A DNA stretch of 64,000 nt, from contig JACKIC010000002.1 of the NCBI GenBank assembly GCA_020638655.1, positions 62,001 through 126,000 on the forward strand, written 5' to 3'. Positions within the stretch are counted from its first letter, which is position 1. Each line of letters begins with the position of its first letter. Made by a program: the position numbers and the translations under genes. Positions 19,158-26,888 of this stretch are shown here, piece after piece. The DNA is from Planctomycetota bacterium (GTDB lineage: Bacteria; Planctomycetota; UBA1135; UBA2386). Below the pieces are notes generated by a model, which made no database searches, was not told the DNA's origin, and saw only the letters and a program-made list of their open reading frames with translations.

Positions 19158-19670
19158 ATGGGCGAGCGCCGATTGATCCAGGTTCCCATCGCCGGCATCG
19201 GCGTCGTGCGCCGCCCGGGCGTGCTGACGACCTTGCTGGGCTCGTGCGTCGGCATGGTGGTGCAGGACCTGCGCAACGGCGTCGCCGTGCTCGCGCACAT
19301 CGTGCGGCCCAAGGGCACCGGCGCGGGCATGGGGCCGGGCTACTTCGCCGACGTCGCCGCGCCGCGCGCGCGGGACCTGGCGATCCAGAACGGCGCCGAC
19401 CCGCGCGAGCTGATGGTGCGCATCGCCGGCGGGGGGCGCATGGTCGAGAACGGCGTCGACATCGGCGCGCAGAACTGCGAGGCGGTCAAGGAGGCCACCT
19501 ACGCGCTCGGCATGGTGTTCGGCGGGCGCATCAAGGGGCCGAGCGACGGCGGCTGCTACGTCGCCGTCGACAGCGCCACGGGCAAGGTGGCGCTGCACAA
19601 GCTGCAGGGGCGGTCGCTCGACGACGACGCCTGGAGCAAGCTGCAGAAGGAGCTGGGGGTGCTGTTGTGA
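19158..19670 (+). CDS. cheD: Chemoreceptor glutamine deamidase CheD
   Basis: A 170-residue CheD that converts receptor Gln side chains to Glu, adjusting methylation sites and, in some species, interacting with CheC. The catalytic pair is visible: TTLLGSCVGMVV with Cys30 and LAHIVRP with His47; GGGRM and GRIKGPSDGG match the CheD core. ATG at 19158, 16 nt after cheA. The stop overlaps the cheB start (GTGA). No CheC is in the window. Confidence 0.9.
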   Translation: MGERRLIQVPIAGIGVVRRPGVLTTLLGSCVGMVVQDLRNGVAVLAHIVRPKGTGAGMGPGYFADVAAPRARDLAIQNGADPRELMVRIAGGGRMVENGVDIGAQNCEAVKEATYALGMVFGGRIKGPSDGGCYVAVDSATGKVALHKLQGRSLDDDAWSKLQKELGVLL

Positions 19671-20665
19671 GCATCAGGCAGCGTCCCGTGGTCGGGCTGA
19701 TCGGCGCCGACGCAGCGCTCGCCGGCATGCTGGTCGAGTGGCTGCACGCCGCGGGCTTCGAGCCGCGCGCCGCCGAACCAGCCGACCCGGGCAACGCGGC
19801 GCTGCTGGTGCGCTGGCCGTGTGGCGCCGACCTCGCCGGCAGCCGCGTGCCCGTCGTCTTGCTGGTCGAGCCGCGCGCGGCGGTACCGGTTGAGGTGCAG
19901 CGGCACGCCGTCGAGGTCGTCGAACTGCCCGACACGCGCGACATCAAGAGCATCCTGGAGTGGTCCAAGCTGCTGATCTCGGTGCTGCGCGCGGTCACCG
20001 AATCGCGCGGCAGTTCGGCGCCGGCATGTGCCGTGACCACGCCGCTGGACACCAAGGAGCAGCGCCGCGTCGCGCCGTCGCTGATCGCGATCGGCGTCTC
20101 CACCGGCGGGCCGGTGGCGCTGCAGCAGTTCTTCTCCTCGGTGCGCGCCGCGACCCTGCCGCCGATGGCGATCGTGCAGCACATCCCGCCGGCGTTCCTG
20201 ACGGTGCTGGTCGAGCGTCTGCAGCAGCAGACCGGCTATCGCATGCAGGTCGCGCGCGACGGCGACGTGCTGCGGCCCGGCATCGCCTACTTCGCGCCGG
20301 GAGACCGGCACCTGCGCCTGGTGCACGAGCACGCGCAGACCATTGCCCGGCTCACCGACGAAGACCCGCGGCGCGGCCATCGCCCCGCGGCCGAGGTGTT
20401 GTTCGAGTCCTGCGCCGATCTCGGCATGCGCGGTGTCGGCGTGATCATGACCGGGATGGGGCAGGACGGCGCGCAGGGTCTGCTGCGGCTGCGGCAGATC
20501 GGCTGGGCGACGGTCGGGCAGACCGAGTCGACCTGCGCGATCTACGGCATGCCTCGCGCCGCCAAGGCTGCCGGCGCCGTCGAGCGCGAACTGCCGCTCG
20601 CCGACATCGGGCCGTTCCTGACGATGTTGTGCAAGCCGCGGTCGCCGTTCGAAGCCACGAAGTGA
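19667..20665 (+). CDS. cheB: Protein-glutamate methylesterase CheB with degenerate receiver
   Basis: A 332-residue CheB that removes receptor methyl groups. The C-terminal esterase is intact: GVSTGGPV (Ser145), QHIPPAF (His172) and TGMGQDGAQG (Asp267). The first 110 residues follow a receiver fold but lack its active site: the paired acidic residues are replaced at LIGADAAL, the phospho-acceptor position falls in AALLVRWP with no Asp, and the conserved Lys position reads VVELP. It is therefore unlikely to be activated by CheA phosphorylation. GTG at 19667 overlaps the cheD stop. cheR and cheY are not found nearby. Confidence 0.9.
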   Translation: MSIRQRPVVGLIGADAALAGMLVEWLHAAGFEPRAAEPADPGNAALLVRWPCGADLAGSRVPVVLLVEPRAAVPVEVQRHAVEVVELPDTRDIKSILEWSKLLISVLRAVTESRGSSAPACAVTTPLDTKEQRRVAPSLIAIGVSTGGPVALQQFFSSVRAATLPPMAIVQHIPPAFLTVLVERLQQQTGYRMQVARDGDVLRPGIAYFAPGDRHLRLVHEHAQTIARLTDEDPRRGHRPAAEVLFESCADLGMRGVGVIMTGMGQDGAQGLLRLRQIGWATVGQTESTCAIYGMPRAAKAAGAVERELPLADIGPFLTMLCKPRSPFEATK

Positions 20666-20687
20666 CCCGCGGCGGGTGCGCTTCGGC

Positions 20688-22329
20688 TCAGCGGTCCCGG
20701 CCGGGCTGCAGCACGGGATCCTCGTCGCGCAGCTCGAGCTGCACCGCAGCGGCCCCCGGCGTCACCCGGGAGAGCTTCGCGGACCAGGTGTGGCCGGCGC
20801 GGTTGGCGGTCGCGAACAGCACGTAGTCGCGCGTCTCGTCGAGGCCGTCGAAGCGGAACGCGCCACTCGCGTCGGTCGCGACGGCGCGCTGCCCCGGGCG
20901 CAGGCGGCCGGCGGGGTCGCGCAGCGTGACCACGGTCGCCGTGGCGGGGGTGCCGTCGGGCAGCAGCACCACGCCGAGCACGCTGGCCCCGGCGGGGAGC
21001 AGCAGCTCGACGCCGGTCTGCGGCACGAGCTGCAGCTCGACCTGCTGGTTGGCGAAGCGCGGGTCGCTGACGCGCAGCACGCCGGGCGCGGCCACCGGGC
21101 CGAACGCGGCGCGACCGCGGCCGTCGCTGCGTGCGCGCACCGCGCGCGACGTCGCCGGCAGCGGGCACGAACTCGAGCACGGCATCGACGGCGGGCTCGC
21201 CGGTCTCGGTGCGGCAGCGCACCACCAGGGGCACGCCGTCGGGCAGGGCCAGCGGCTGCCCGCCGAGCGCGGCCGACCACGGGCTCGCCGTCGGCGGCCG
21301 CCCGGGCGCCAGCACCAGCAGCCAGTCGTCGCCGCCGCGGCTGTCGGGCAGGTGCACCGGCGCATCGCCGACGCTGGCGGCGGCGCCCAGGAGGCGCCAG
21401 GTGCCGGCGTCGCTGCGGCGAAGCACGAACCACTGCGCAGTCTCACCGGTGGCGACGGCGCCGTCGCGCAGCTGCACGCGCACGTCGGCGGCGGCGGGCG
21501 CCGCAGTGGGCACGGGCCACACGATCGGCTCCCGCCGCGGCGGGCCCGGGACCTGGCCCAGCACGACGCGGCCGGTGTCGGCTTCCCTGGCGAGCAACGG
21601 CGCCGCGAGCGCCGCGCCGAGCAGCGCGCAGCGCGCGTTCGCGTCGTCGAGCAACCGCACCTGCGGCCAGCCCTCGGGGTGCACGGTGCTGCCGTCGCCG
21701 CGGCGCAGCGCCTGGGCGGGGCCGGTGAACTGCAGCAGCGCGCGGCGCCCGGCCAGGACGTCGAGGCGTTGCCAGATCCAGCCGTCCTCGCAGTGTGCCC
21801 AGACCTCGTAGCTGCCCGCCGGCAGTCGCACCGAGGTGCCCGCGCGCGGCGGCAGCAGGTTGCGCGTGCCGTCCAGCGCGGTGTGGGCCGCGTGCAGCGT
21901 GAACACCTCGCTGCCGGTGGCGGTGGTGACCTCGCCGAGCGGTTCGAGAGCGACGCGCTGGGCCTCACCCGGCAGCACGCGCGGCACCAGCGCGCCCAGG
22001 CCCGCGGCGGTGGTGATCAGGACCGCGCCGGCGCGCGGCCGCGAATCCATGGCGAAGCGCAGCACGCCGCGGGCGTCGCTGCGCGCGGCCAGCTGGCCCG
22101 CATCCGCGTCACCGCCCGGCGGCCGGTGGTCGACGCCGGCGAGGGCCGGCAGGTCGAGGCTCGGGCCGAGCAGCAGCACGCCGTCCGCGTCCGCCACCGG
22201 CTGACCGGAGGGGTCGCGAAGCAGCAGCACGATCGCGGTGCGCTCCTGCCGAGGTTGTTCCTGCGCTGCGAGCCCCGCCGCGGGCAGGCTCAACAGCAGC
22301 GCCATCGCGGCGGGCAGGCGGAAGTGCAT
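20688..22329 (-). pseudogene. Secreted protein with carboxypeptidase-regulatory-like C-terminus, frameshifted
   Basis: From ATG 22329 a signal peptide (AAMALLLSLPAAGLAAQ) leads into about 390 residues of Ala/Pro-rich beta-type sequence, up to EFVPAAGDVARG. There the frame collapses into Arg/Ala low complexity. Protein-like sequence resumes in the next register (RSDGRGRAAFGPVAAPG) and continues to the stop at 20688 with a module resembling carboxypeptidase-regulatory/CnaB-like repeats (VVTLRDPAGRLRPGQR, ATDASGAFRFDGLDETRDY). One extra base near 21130-21150 explains the break. The intact product would be about 547 residues, exported, function unknown. Convergent with cheB (22-nt gap). Confidence 0.6.
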
Positions 22330-22418
22330 CGGCGCGCAAACGGGGTTGGAGCGCCGCGGTTCAGGGCCCGCGCGGTTCGGGCGGGCGCCGGTGCTGCCCG
22401 GTCGCCCGGGCGCGCGGC

Positions 22419-23117
22419 TCACGAAGGCAGGTCGGCGCGCTTCTGCGCGACCTTGCACACCAGGCCATATTCCAGGGCCTGGCCGGCGTCGAGCCAGAAG
22501 TCGCGGCGCGCCTTCTCGAGCACGTCCTCGGCGGTCTGGCCGCAGGCCTCGGCGATGATGCGGTTGTAGCGGTCGCGCAGCTTGAGGATCTCCTTGGCCG
22601 TGATGTCGAGGTCGCTGGCGGTGCCGCGGCCCATCGTCGACGGTTGGTGGATCATGAAGCGGCTCTCGGGCAGGCAGAAGCGGCGCTTCTTGTCGGCGGC
22701 GAGGTGGATCAGGATGCCGGCCGACGCGCACAGGCCGTTCACGACCGTGATCACCGGCGGCTTGATGAAGCGCAGCAGGTCGTAGATCGCGAAGCCCGCG
22801 TCGGCGCTGCCGCCGGGCGAGTTGATGAACACCGTGATCGGCTTCTTCTCGTCCTTCTGCTCCATCGCCAGGCAGCGCACCGTGGCTTCCTTGAGCATCT
22901 TGTCGTCGACCGGCCCGCTCATCAGCATGGTCCGGGACTCGAACAGCGCCTTCTCGAAGGGGTTGGGGATACCGCGGTCCTTGTCGCCGCCCTCCTTTTC
23001 GTCGTTGTCGTTCTCGTCGTCGTCGTCGTCGAGGCGCAGCCGGCGGGGATCGAAGTCGAAGGGGTTCTGCATGTTCATTTCGCTCGGGAAGATCGGGCGT
23101 CGGCCCGCACGGCTCAT
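22419..23117 (-). CDS. clpP: ATP-dependent Clp protease proteolytic subunit (ClpP family)
   Basis: A 232-residue ClpP-type serine peptidase that would assemble as a barrel with ClpX/ClpA unfoldases. The fold markers are present: FINSPGGSADAGFAIYD, GLCASAGILIHL with the nucleophilic Ser, SRFMIHQPS with the catalytic His, and DFWLDAGQALEYGLV with the Asp. An acidic N-terminal segment (DDDDDENDNDEKEGGD) precedes the core and is unusual. Start 23117 was preferred because GAGGAA lies upstream; 23078 is an alternative. The sequence is divergent from canonical ClpP (GLCASAG instead of GQAASMG), so it may be a second, specialised paralogue. Divergent from rho across 630 nt. Confidence 0.88.
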   Translation of the reverse strand: MSRAGRRPIFPSEMNMQNPFDFDPRRLRLDDDDDENDNDEKEGGDKDRGIPNPFEKALFESRTMLMSGPVDDKMLKEATVRCLAMEQKDEKKPITVFINSPGGSADAGFAIYDLLRFIKPPVITVVNGLCASAGILIHLAADKKRRFCLPESRFMIHQPSTMGRGTASDLDITAKEILKLRDRYNRIIAEACGQTAEDVLEKARRDFWLDAGQALEYGLVCKVAQKRADLPS

Positions 23118-23459
23118 TTCGGGTTTCCTCGGCCTTCGAGTTGAGTCCGAACCGCCGTTCGCAAGGAGGCGTGGATAGCGCAGCATGCTGCGAGCCGCAA
23201 CCTCGTGTTGCCGGGGGCCTGGCGAACCTCGAAAAATGGCCGGCGGTCCGCTTGCGCGGTGGGGGAAGGCTCGCTAGCCTCCCGGCTCGTCGTCCGCATT
23301 CACGCCCGCGCCCAGCGCGGGCCTCACGCACGCGGGCGAAGCGGCTGGGAGATCCAAGTCGGATTCCGGCGCCACCGCAGCCTCGGCGGAACAGCTCTGA
23401 ACAGGAAGCTCTCCTGAAGGTGCTGGCTCCGACGGGCAGATCGGCGTCTCGGAAACCTC

Positions 23460-23492
23460 GAACCTACGGGTTCGCGAACCCGAGGGTTCGGC
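23460..23492. promoter_or_regulatory. Palindrome cluster in the rho/clpP intergenic region
   Basis: A perfect 16-base palindrome CGGGTTCGCGAACCCG (23468-23483) is flanked by a further CGAACC half-site on the left and GGGTTCG on the right, giving four alternating half-sites. Such an arrangement resembles an operator for a dimeric regulator. No partner protein can be named. Confidence 0.4.
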
Positions 23493-23636
23493 GAGGGGCT
23501 CCTGGCGGCGGCTCGACAGTGTCTTGGCGGGCGGGAGCTGGCCAGACGTGACGCTGTCGGCTGGAACGAAATTCGGGATCGCCGAAGCGGTGGTTCGATC
23601 GTCCGGGCAGCCCTGCTGCCGGGCGGTGCTGCCGCC

Positions 23637-23664
23637 CTTTCACGAGCAAGCTTTCACGAGCAAG
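23637..23664 (+). repeat. Tandem 14-base direct repeat upstream of rho
   Basis: CTTTCACGAGCAAG occurs twice back to back (23637-23650 and 23651-23664), about 90 nt before the rho start. Could be a duplicated regulator site or a slippage product. Confidence 0.7.
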
Positions 23665-23673
23665 AACGCAACC

Positions 23674-23705
23674 GCAGCCGCGACGGCTGCAACTCCAACA
23701 GTTGG
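23674..23705 (+). promoter_or_regulatory. Two small hairpins in the rho leader
   Basis: GCAGCCG-cga-CGGCTGC (23674-23690) is followed by CCAAC-a-GTTGG (23695-23705), a few bases upstream of the earliest possible rho ATG (23712). They may affect rho translation or transcription; role inferred. Confidence 0.35.
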
Positions 23706-23750
23706 AAAAGAATGGATCGCTGGCGATCGCCGGCGGTCGGGATGCACTGC

Positions 23751-25139
23751 ATGAGCATCAGCGAGAACGACTTCTCTTCGGGTGTCGACCCCGCGCCGGA
23801 CCAAGGTGGTCCCGAGCGCAAGCGCTGGCGCGGCGGCCGTCGCCGCCGGCGGCGCCGCGGTGGCGGCGGCGGTGGTGGTGGTGGTGAAGGCGGCGGTGGT
23901 GGCGGCGGCTACGGCAACGGCGGTGGCGGCTACGGCAACGGCGGGGGGGGCAACGGCGGCGGTGGTGGCGGCGGCGATCCGCGTGCCACGGTCGAGGGGC
24001 CGATGGAGGACGTCGCTGGTGTGCTCGAGTACACCAAGGAGGGCAACGGCTGGCTGCGCAAGCGGCAGAACAGCTTCATGCCCGACAGCATCCCCAACGG
24101 CGACGTGTTCGTGCCGTCGTCGCTGATCCGGCAGTTCCGCCTGCAGGAAGGCAGCGACATCGCCGGCCAGGCCGGCATGCCCAACCGCGGGCCGCAGCGC
24201 CTGACCCTGGCAGCGGTCACCTCGGTCGACGACATGGACCCCGAGGAGCGGCGCGAGTGCCAGACGTTCCGCGAGATGACGGTCATCGACCCCGAGCCGC
24301 AGTTCGTGCTCGCGCCCGGCGACGACGAGAACGTCAGCCTGCGCATCGTCGACCTGCTCTGTCCGATCGGCTACGGCCAGCGCGGCCTCGTGGTCGCGCC
24401 GCCGCGCTCGGGCAAGACGGTGCTGATGCAGCAGATCTGCCACTCGATCGCCGAGCACCACCCCGACGCGCACATGATCGTGCTGCTGATCGACGAGCGC
24501 CCCGAGGAGGCGACCGGCTGGAAGCGCAGCGTCGAGGGGCCCAACCGCGAGGTGCTCGTGTCGACGCTCGACGAAGGGCCCAAGCACCACATCGCCGTCA
24601 GCGAGATGTGCATGAAGCGCGCGCAGCGGCTGGTCGAGACCGGCCGCGACGTGATCATCCTGCTCGACTCGATCACGCGCCTGACGCGCGCCTACAACAG
24701 CGCGCTCGGCGGCCGCGGCGGCGGCACGATGTCGGGCGGCCTGGGCGCCAAGGTGCTCGAGGTGCCGAAGAAGTTCTTCGGCTCGGCGCGCAAGTGCGAG
24801 GAGGGTGGCTCGCTGACGATCCTGGCGACGACGCTGGTCGAGACCGGCTCGCGCATGGACCAGGTGATCTTCGAGGAGTTCAAGGGCACCGGCAACATGG
24901 AGCTCGTGCTCAACCGCCAGCTCGCCGAGCGCCGCATCTTCCCGGCCATCGACATCGAGCTGTCGGGCACGCGCAAGGAGGAGTTGTTGCTCGGCGCGGA
25001 CGTCACCAAGCGCATCTACACGCTGCGGCGCGTGCTCGCCCGCATGAACGTGCTCGACGCGATGCCGCTGCTCATCGACCGCCTGATGAAGACCGACAAC
25101 AACAAGCAGTTCCTCGACTCGTTCCGGCTCGAGGAGTGA
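23751..25139 (+). CDS. rho: Transcription termination factor Rho with Arg/Gly-rich N-terminal extension
   Basis: Hexameric RNA-dependent ATPase that ends transcription at C-rich sites. Residues up to about 90 form a disordered segment: an Arg run (RGGRRRRRRRGG) followed by long Gly tracts with YGN spacers. Then come the RNA-binding cold-shock-like domain (GVLEYTKEGNGWLRKRQ), the Walker A VAPPRSGKTVLMQQI near residue 216, the IDERPEE acidic motif, DSITRLTRAYNSA and the Gly-rich GGRGGGTMSGGLGAK. I chose ATG 23751, but 23712 and 23742 are in frame; 23712 has GGA at a plausible distance. The extension replaces the usual N-terminal helical region. Confidence 0.95.
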   Translation: MSISENDFSSGVDPAPDQGGPERKRWRGGRRRRRRRGGGGGGGGGEGGGGGGGYGNGGGGYGNGGGGNGGGGGGGDPRATVEGPMEDVAGVLEYTKEGNGWLRKRQNSFMPDSIPNGDVFVPSSLIRQFRLQEGSDIAGQAGMPNRGPQRLTLAAVTSVDDMDPEERRECQTFREMTVIDPEPQFVLAPGDDENVSLRIVDLLCPIGYGQRGLVVAPPRSGKTVLMQQICHSIAEHHPDAHMIVLLIDERPEEATGWKRSVEGPNREVLVSTLDEGPKHHIAVSEMCMKRAQRLVETGRDVIILLDSITRLTRAYNSALGGRGGGTMSGGLGAKVLEVPKKFFGSARKCEEGGSLTILATTLVETGSRMDQVIFEEFKGTGNMELVLNRQLAERRIFPAIDIELSGTRKEELLLGADVTKRIYTLRRVLARMNVLDAMPLLIDRLMKTDNNKQFLDSFRLEE

Positions 25140-25207
25140 CCGGCGTGTCGGTCCGGGACTAGCGCAGCGGCAGTTTTCCTCCCAGCAGGCCATCCAGCAG
25201 GTGTGAG

Positions 25208-26161
25208 ATGATCGAGGTCGAAGGACTCGAGAAGTGGTACGGCTTCGCGCAAGCGCTCAAGGGCATCTCCTTCAGCGTGCAGAAGGGCGAGGTGGTCGGT
25301 TTCCTCGGTCCCAACGGGGCCGGCAAGTCGACGACGATGAAGATCCTGACCGGCTACCTGCTGCCCACGGGCGGCAGCGCCTCGGTCGCGGGCTTCGACG
25401 TGGTCGCGGACTCGCTGCAGGTGCGACGCCGCATCGGCTACCTGCCGGAGAGCACGCCGCTCTACACCGACATGCGCGTCGACGACTACCTGGCGTTCTG
25501 CGCCGACATCCGCGGCGTGCCCAGGCTCAAGCGCAACAAGGCGATCGGCCGCGCGGTCGAGCTGTGCGGCCTGTCCAAGGTGCTCGGCAAGAACATCGTC
25601 GAGCTGTCCAAGGGCTACAAGCAGCGCGTCGGCCTGGCGCAGGCGATCGTGCACGAGCCGCCGGTGCTGATCCTCGACGAGCCGACCAGCGGCCTCGACC
25701 CCAACCAGATCGTCGAGGTGCGCAAGCTGATCGAGCGCCTCGGCGAGGAGCACACCGTGGTGCTCAGCACGCACTACCTGCAGGAGGTCGAGAAGTCGTG
25801 CACGCGCGCGATCATCGTCAGCCAGGGTGAGATCGTCGCCGACGGCACCCAGGAAGAACTGGTCGCGACGCTGCCGCGCGGGCCGCTGCGCGCGCGTGTG
25901 CGCGGCCCCGAGGAGAACGTGCTGCGCCAGTGCAACGAGCTGCTGCACGGCGTTCCGGTCGGCGTGATCGAGCGCGGCGACGGCTGGATCGACTACCGCA
26001 TCGACGTGCCCGAGGGCAACGCGCCGGTGGTGGAGGCGTTCGCGCGCCTCGTGGTGAAGAACGGCTGGGACCTGCTCGAGCTGGTGCGCGAGCGCGCCAG
26101 CCTCGAGGACGTGTTCCGCAACCTGACGCTCGACGCCAGCAAGGAGGCCCAGAGTGCGTGA
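25208..26161 (+). CDS. ABC transporter ATP-binding protein, GldA-like
   Basis: A 317-residue ABC ATPase. Walker A is GPNGAGKSTTMKIL, the signature is the variant LSKGYKQRVGLAQA seen in GldA/NosF-type exporters, and Walker B is VLILDEPTSGLD. A C-terminal extension of about 90 residues follows the nucleotide domain. It overlaps the permease gene by 8 nt and is followed by a GldG-like subunit, so it powers a Gld-type ABC complex in the cytoplasmic membrane. In Bacteroidota such genes support gliding; in other phyla the substrate is unknown. Confidence 0.92.
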   Translation: MIEVEGLEKWYGFAQALKGISFSVQKGEVVGFLGPNGAGKSTTMKILTGYLLPTGGSASVAGFDVVADSLQVRRRIGYLPESTPLYTDMRVDDYLAFCADIRGVPRLKRNKAIGRAVELCGLSKVLGKNIVELSKGYKQRVGLAQAIVHEPPVLILDEPTSGLDPNQIVEVRKLIERLGEEHTVVLSTHYLQEVEKSCTRAIIVSQGEIVADGTQEELVATLPRGPLRARVRGPEENVLRQCNELLHGVPVGVIERGDGWIDYRIDVPEGNAPVVEAFARLVVKNGWDLLELVRERASLEDVFRNLTLDASKEAQSA

Positions 26162-26888
26162 GACGATGGTGATCTTCCGTCGCGAGCTGCGCAGCTACTT
26201 CCTGTCGCCGATCGCGTACGTGTTCGGGCTGCTGTTCCTGGCGATCGTGCTGTTCGCCGCCAGTTCGATGGCGCTCGTGCACGGCTCGCAGGCGAGCATG
26301 CAGTCGTTCTTCGGCATGCTGCCGTGGGTGCTGCTGCTGTTCCTGCCCGGGCTGACGATGCGGCTTTGGGCCGAAGAGCGGAAGAGCGGCACGCTCGAGC
26401 TGCTGATGACCTTCCCCGTGCAGATCTCGGGGCTGGTGATCGGCAAGTTCGCGGCGACGCTGTGCTTCCTGGCGTTCCTGATGGTCCTGACGCTGGGCCT
26501 GCCGGTGACGCTCGACTACTACGGCTCGGTCGACTGGCCGCCGGTCATCGCCGCCTACGTCGCCTCGCTGCTGTTCACGGGCAGCTTCGTCGCGGTCGGC
26601 ATGTTCTGGTCGAGCACCACGCGCGACCAGATCGTGGCGATGCTGCTGTCGGTTGTGTCGCTGCTGGTGCTGTTCGTGCTCGGTTACCCGACGCTGCTCG
26701 AGGCCATGGCCGGCTGGATGCCGGCGGTGGTCGTCGACGTGCTCAACGGCGTCAGCCCCTACAAGTACTTCGAGAGCATCGGCCGCGGCGTGCTCGACAC
26801 CCGCGACGTCGTCTACTTCGCCTGCTTCTGCGGCTTCTTCCTCTACGCCAACGCGCTCGTGCTCCAGGCCCGGCGCCACAAGGGATGA
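26154..26888 (+). CDS. ABC transporter permease, GldF-like
   Basis: A 244-residue ABC-2-type membrane subunit with six hydrophobic helices. The early segment RRELRSYFLSPIAYVF and the WAEERKSGTLELLMTFPV motif are characteristic of ABC-2/GldF permeases. GTG at 26154 overlaps the end of the ATPase gene by 8 nt; its TGA overlaps the next ATG (ATGA). Works with the preceding ATPase and the following GldG-like protein. Confidence 0.9.
   Translation: MRETMVIFRRELRSYFLSPIAYVFGLLFLAIVLFAASSMALVHGSQASMQSFFGMLPWVLLLFLPGLTMRLWAEERKSGTLELLMTFPVQISGLVIGKFAATLCFLAFLMVLTLGLPVTLDYYGSVDWPPVIAAYVASLLFTGSFVAVGMFWSSTTRDQIVAMLLSVVSLLVLFVLGYPTLLEAMAGWMPAVVVDVLNGVSPYKYFESIGRGVLDTRDVVYFACFCGFFLYANALVLQARRHKG

Larger units (their letters stand above)
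23118..23750. other. Long gene-free region between divergent clpP and rho
   Basis: No convincing gene in 633 bases. The region contains a palindrome cluster around 23460-23492, a tandem 14-base repeat (23637-23664) and two small hairpins immediately before rho (23674-23705). Rho genes in other bacteria have long autoregulatory leaders; this could be one, which is inference. Confidence 0.5.

Noticed and set aside
23592..23600. GGTTCGATC, which looks like a tRNA T-loop
   Set aside because: No acceptor, D or anticodon stems can be formed around it.
23860..23985. Repeated GGC/GGT units resembling a simple-sequence or CRISPR-like array
   Set aside because: They encode the Gly-rich segment of Rho in frame; spacing is irregular and there are no spacers.
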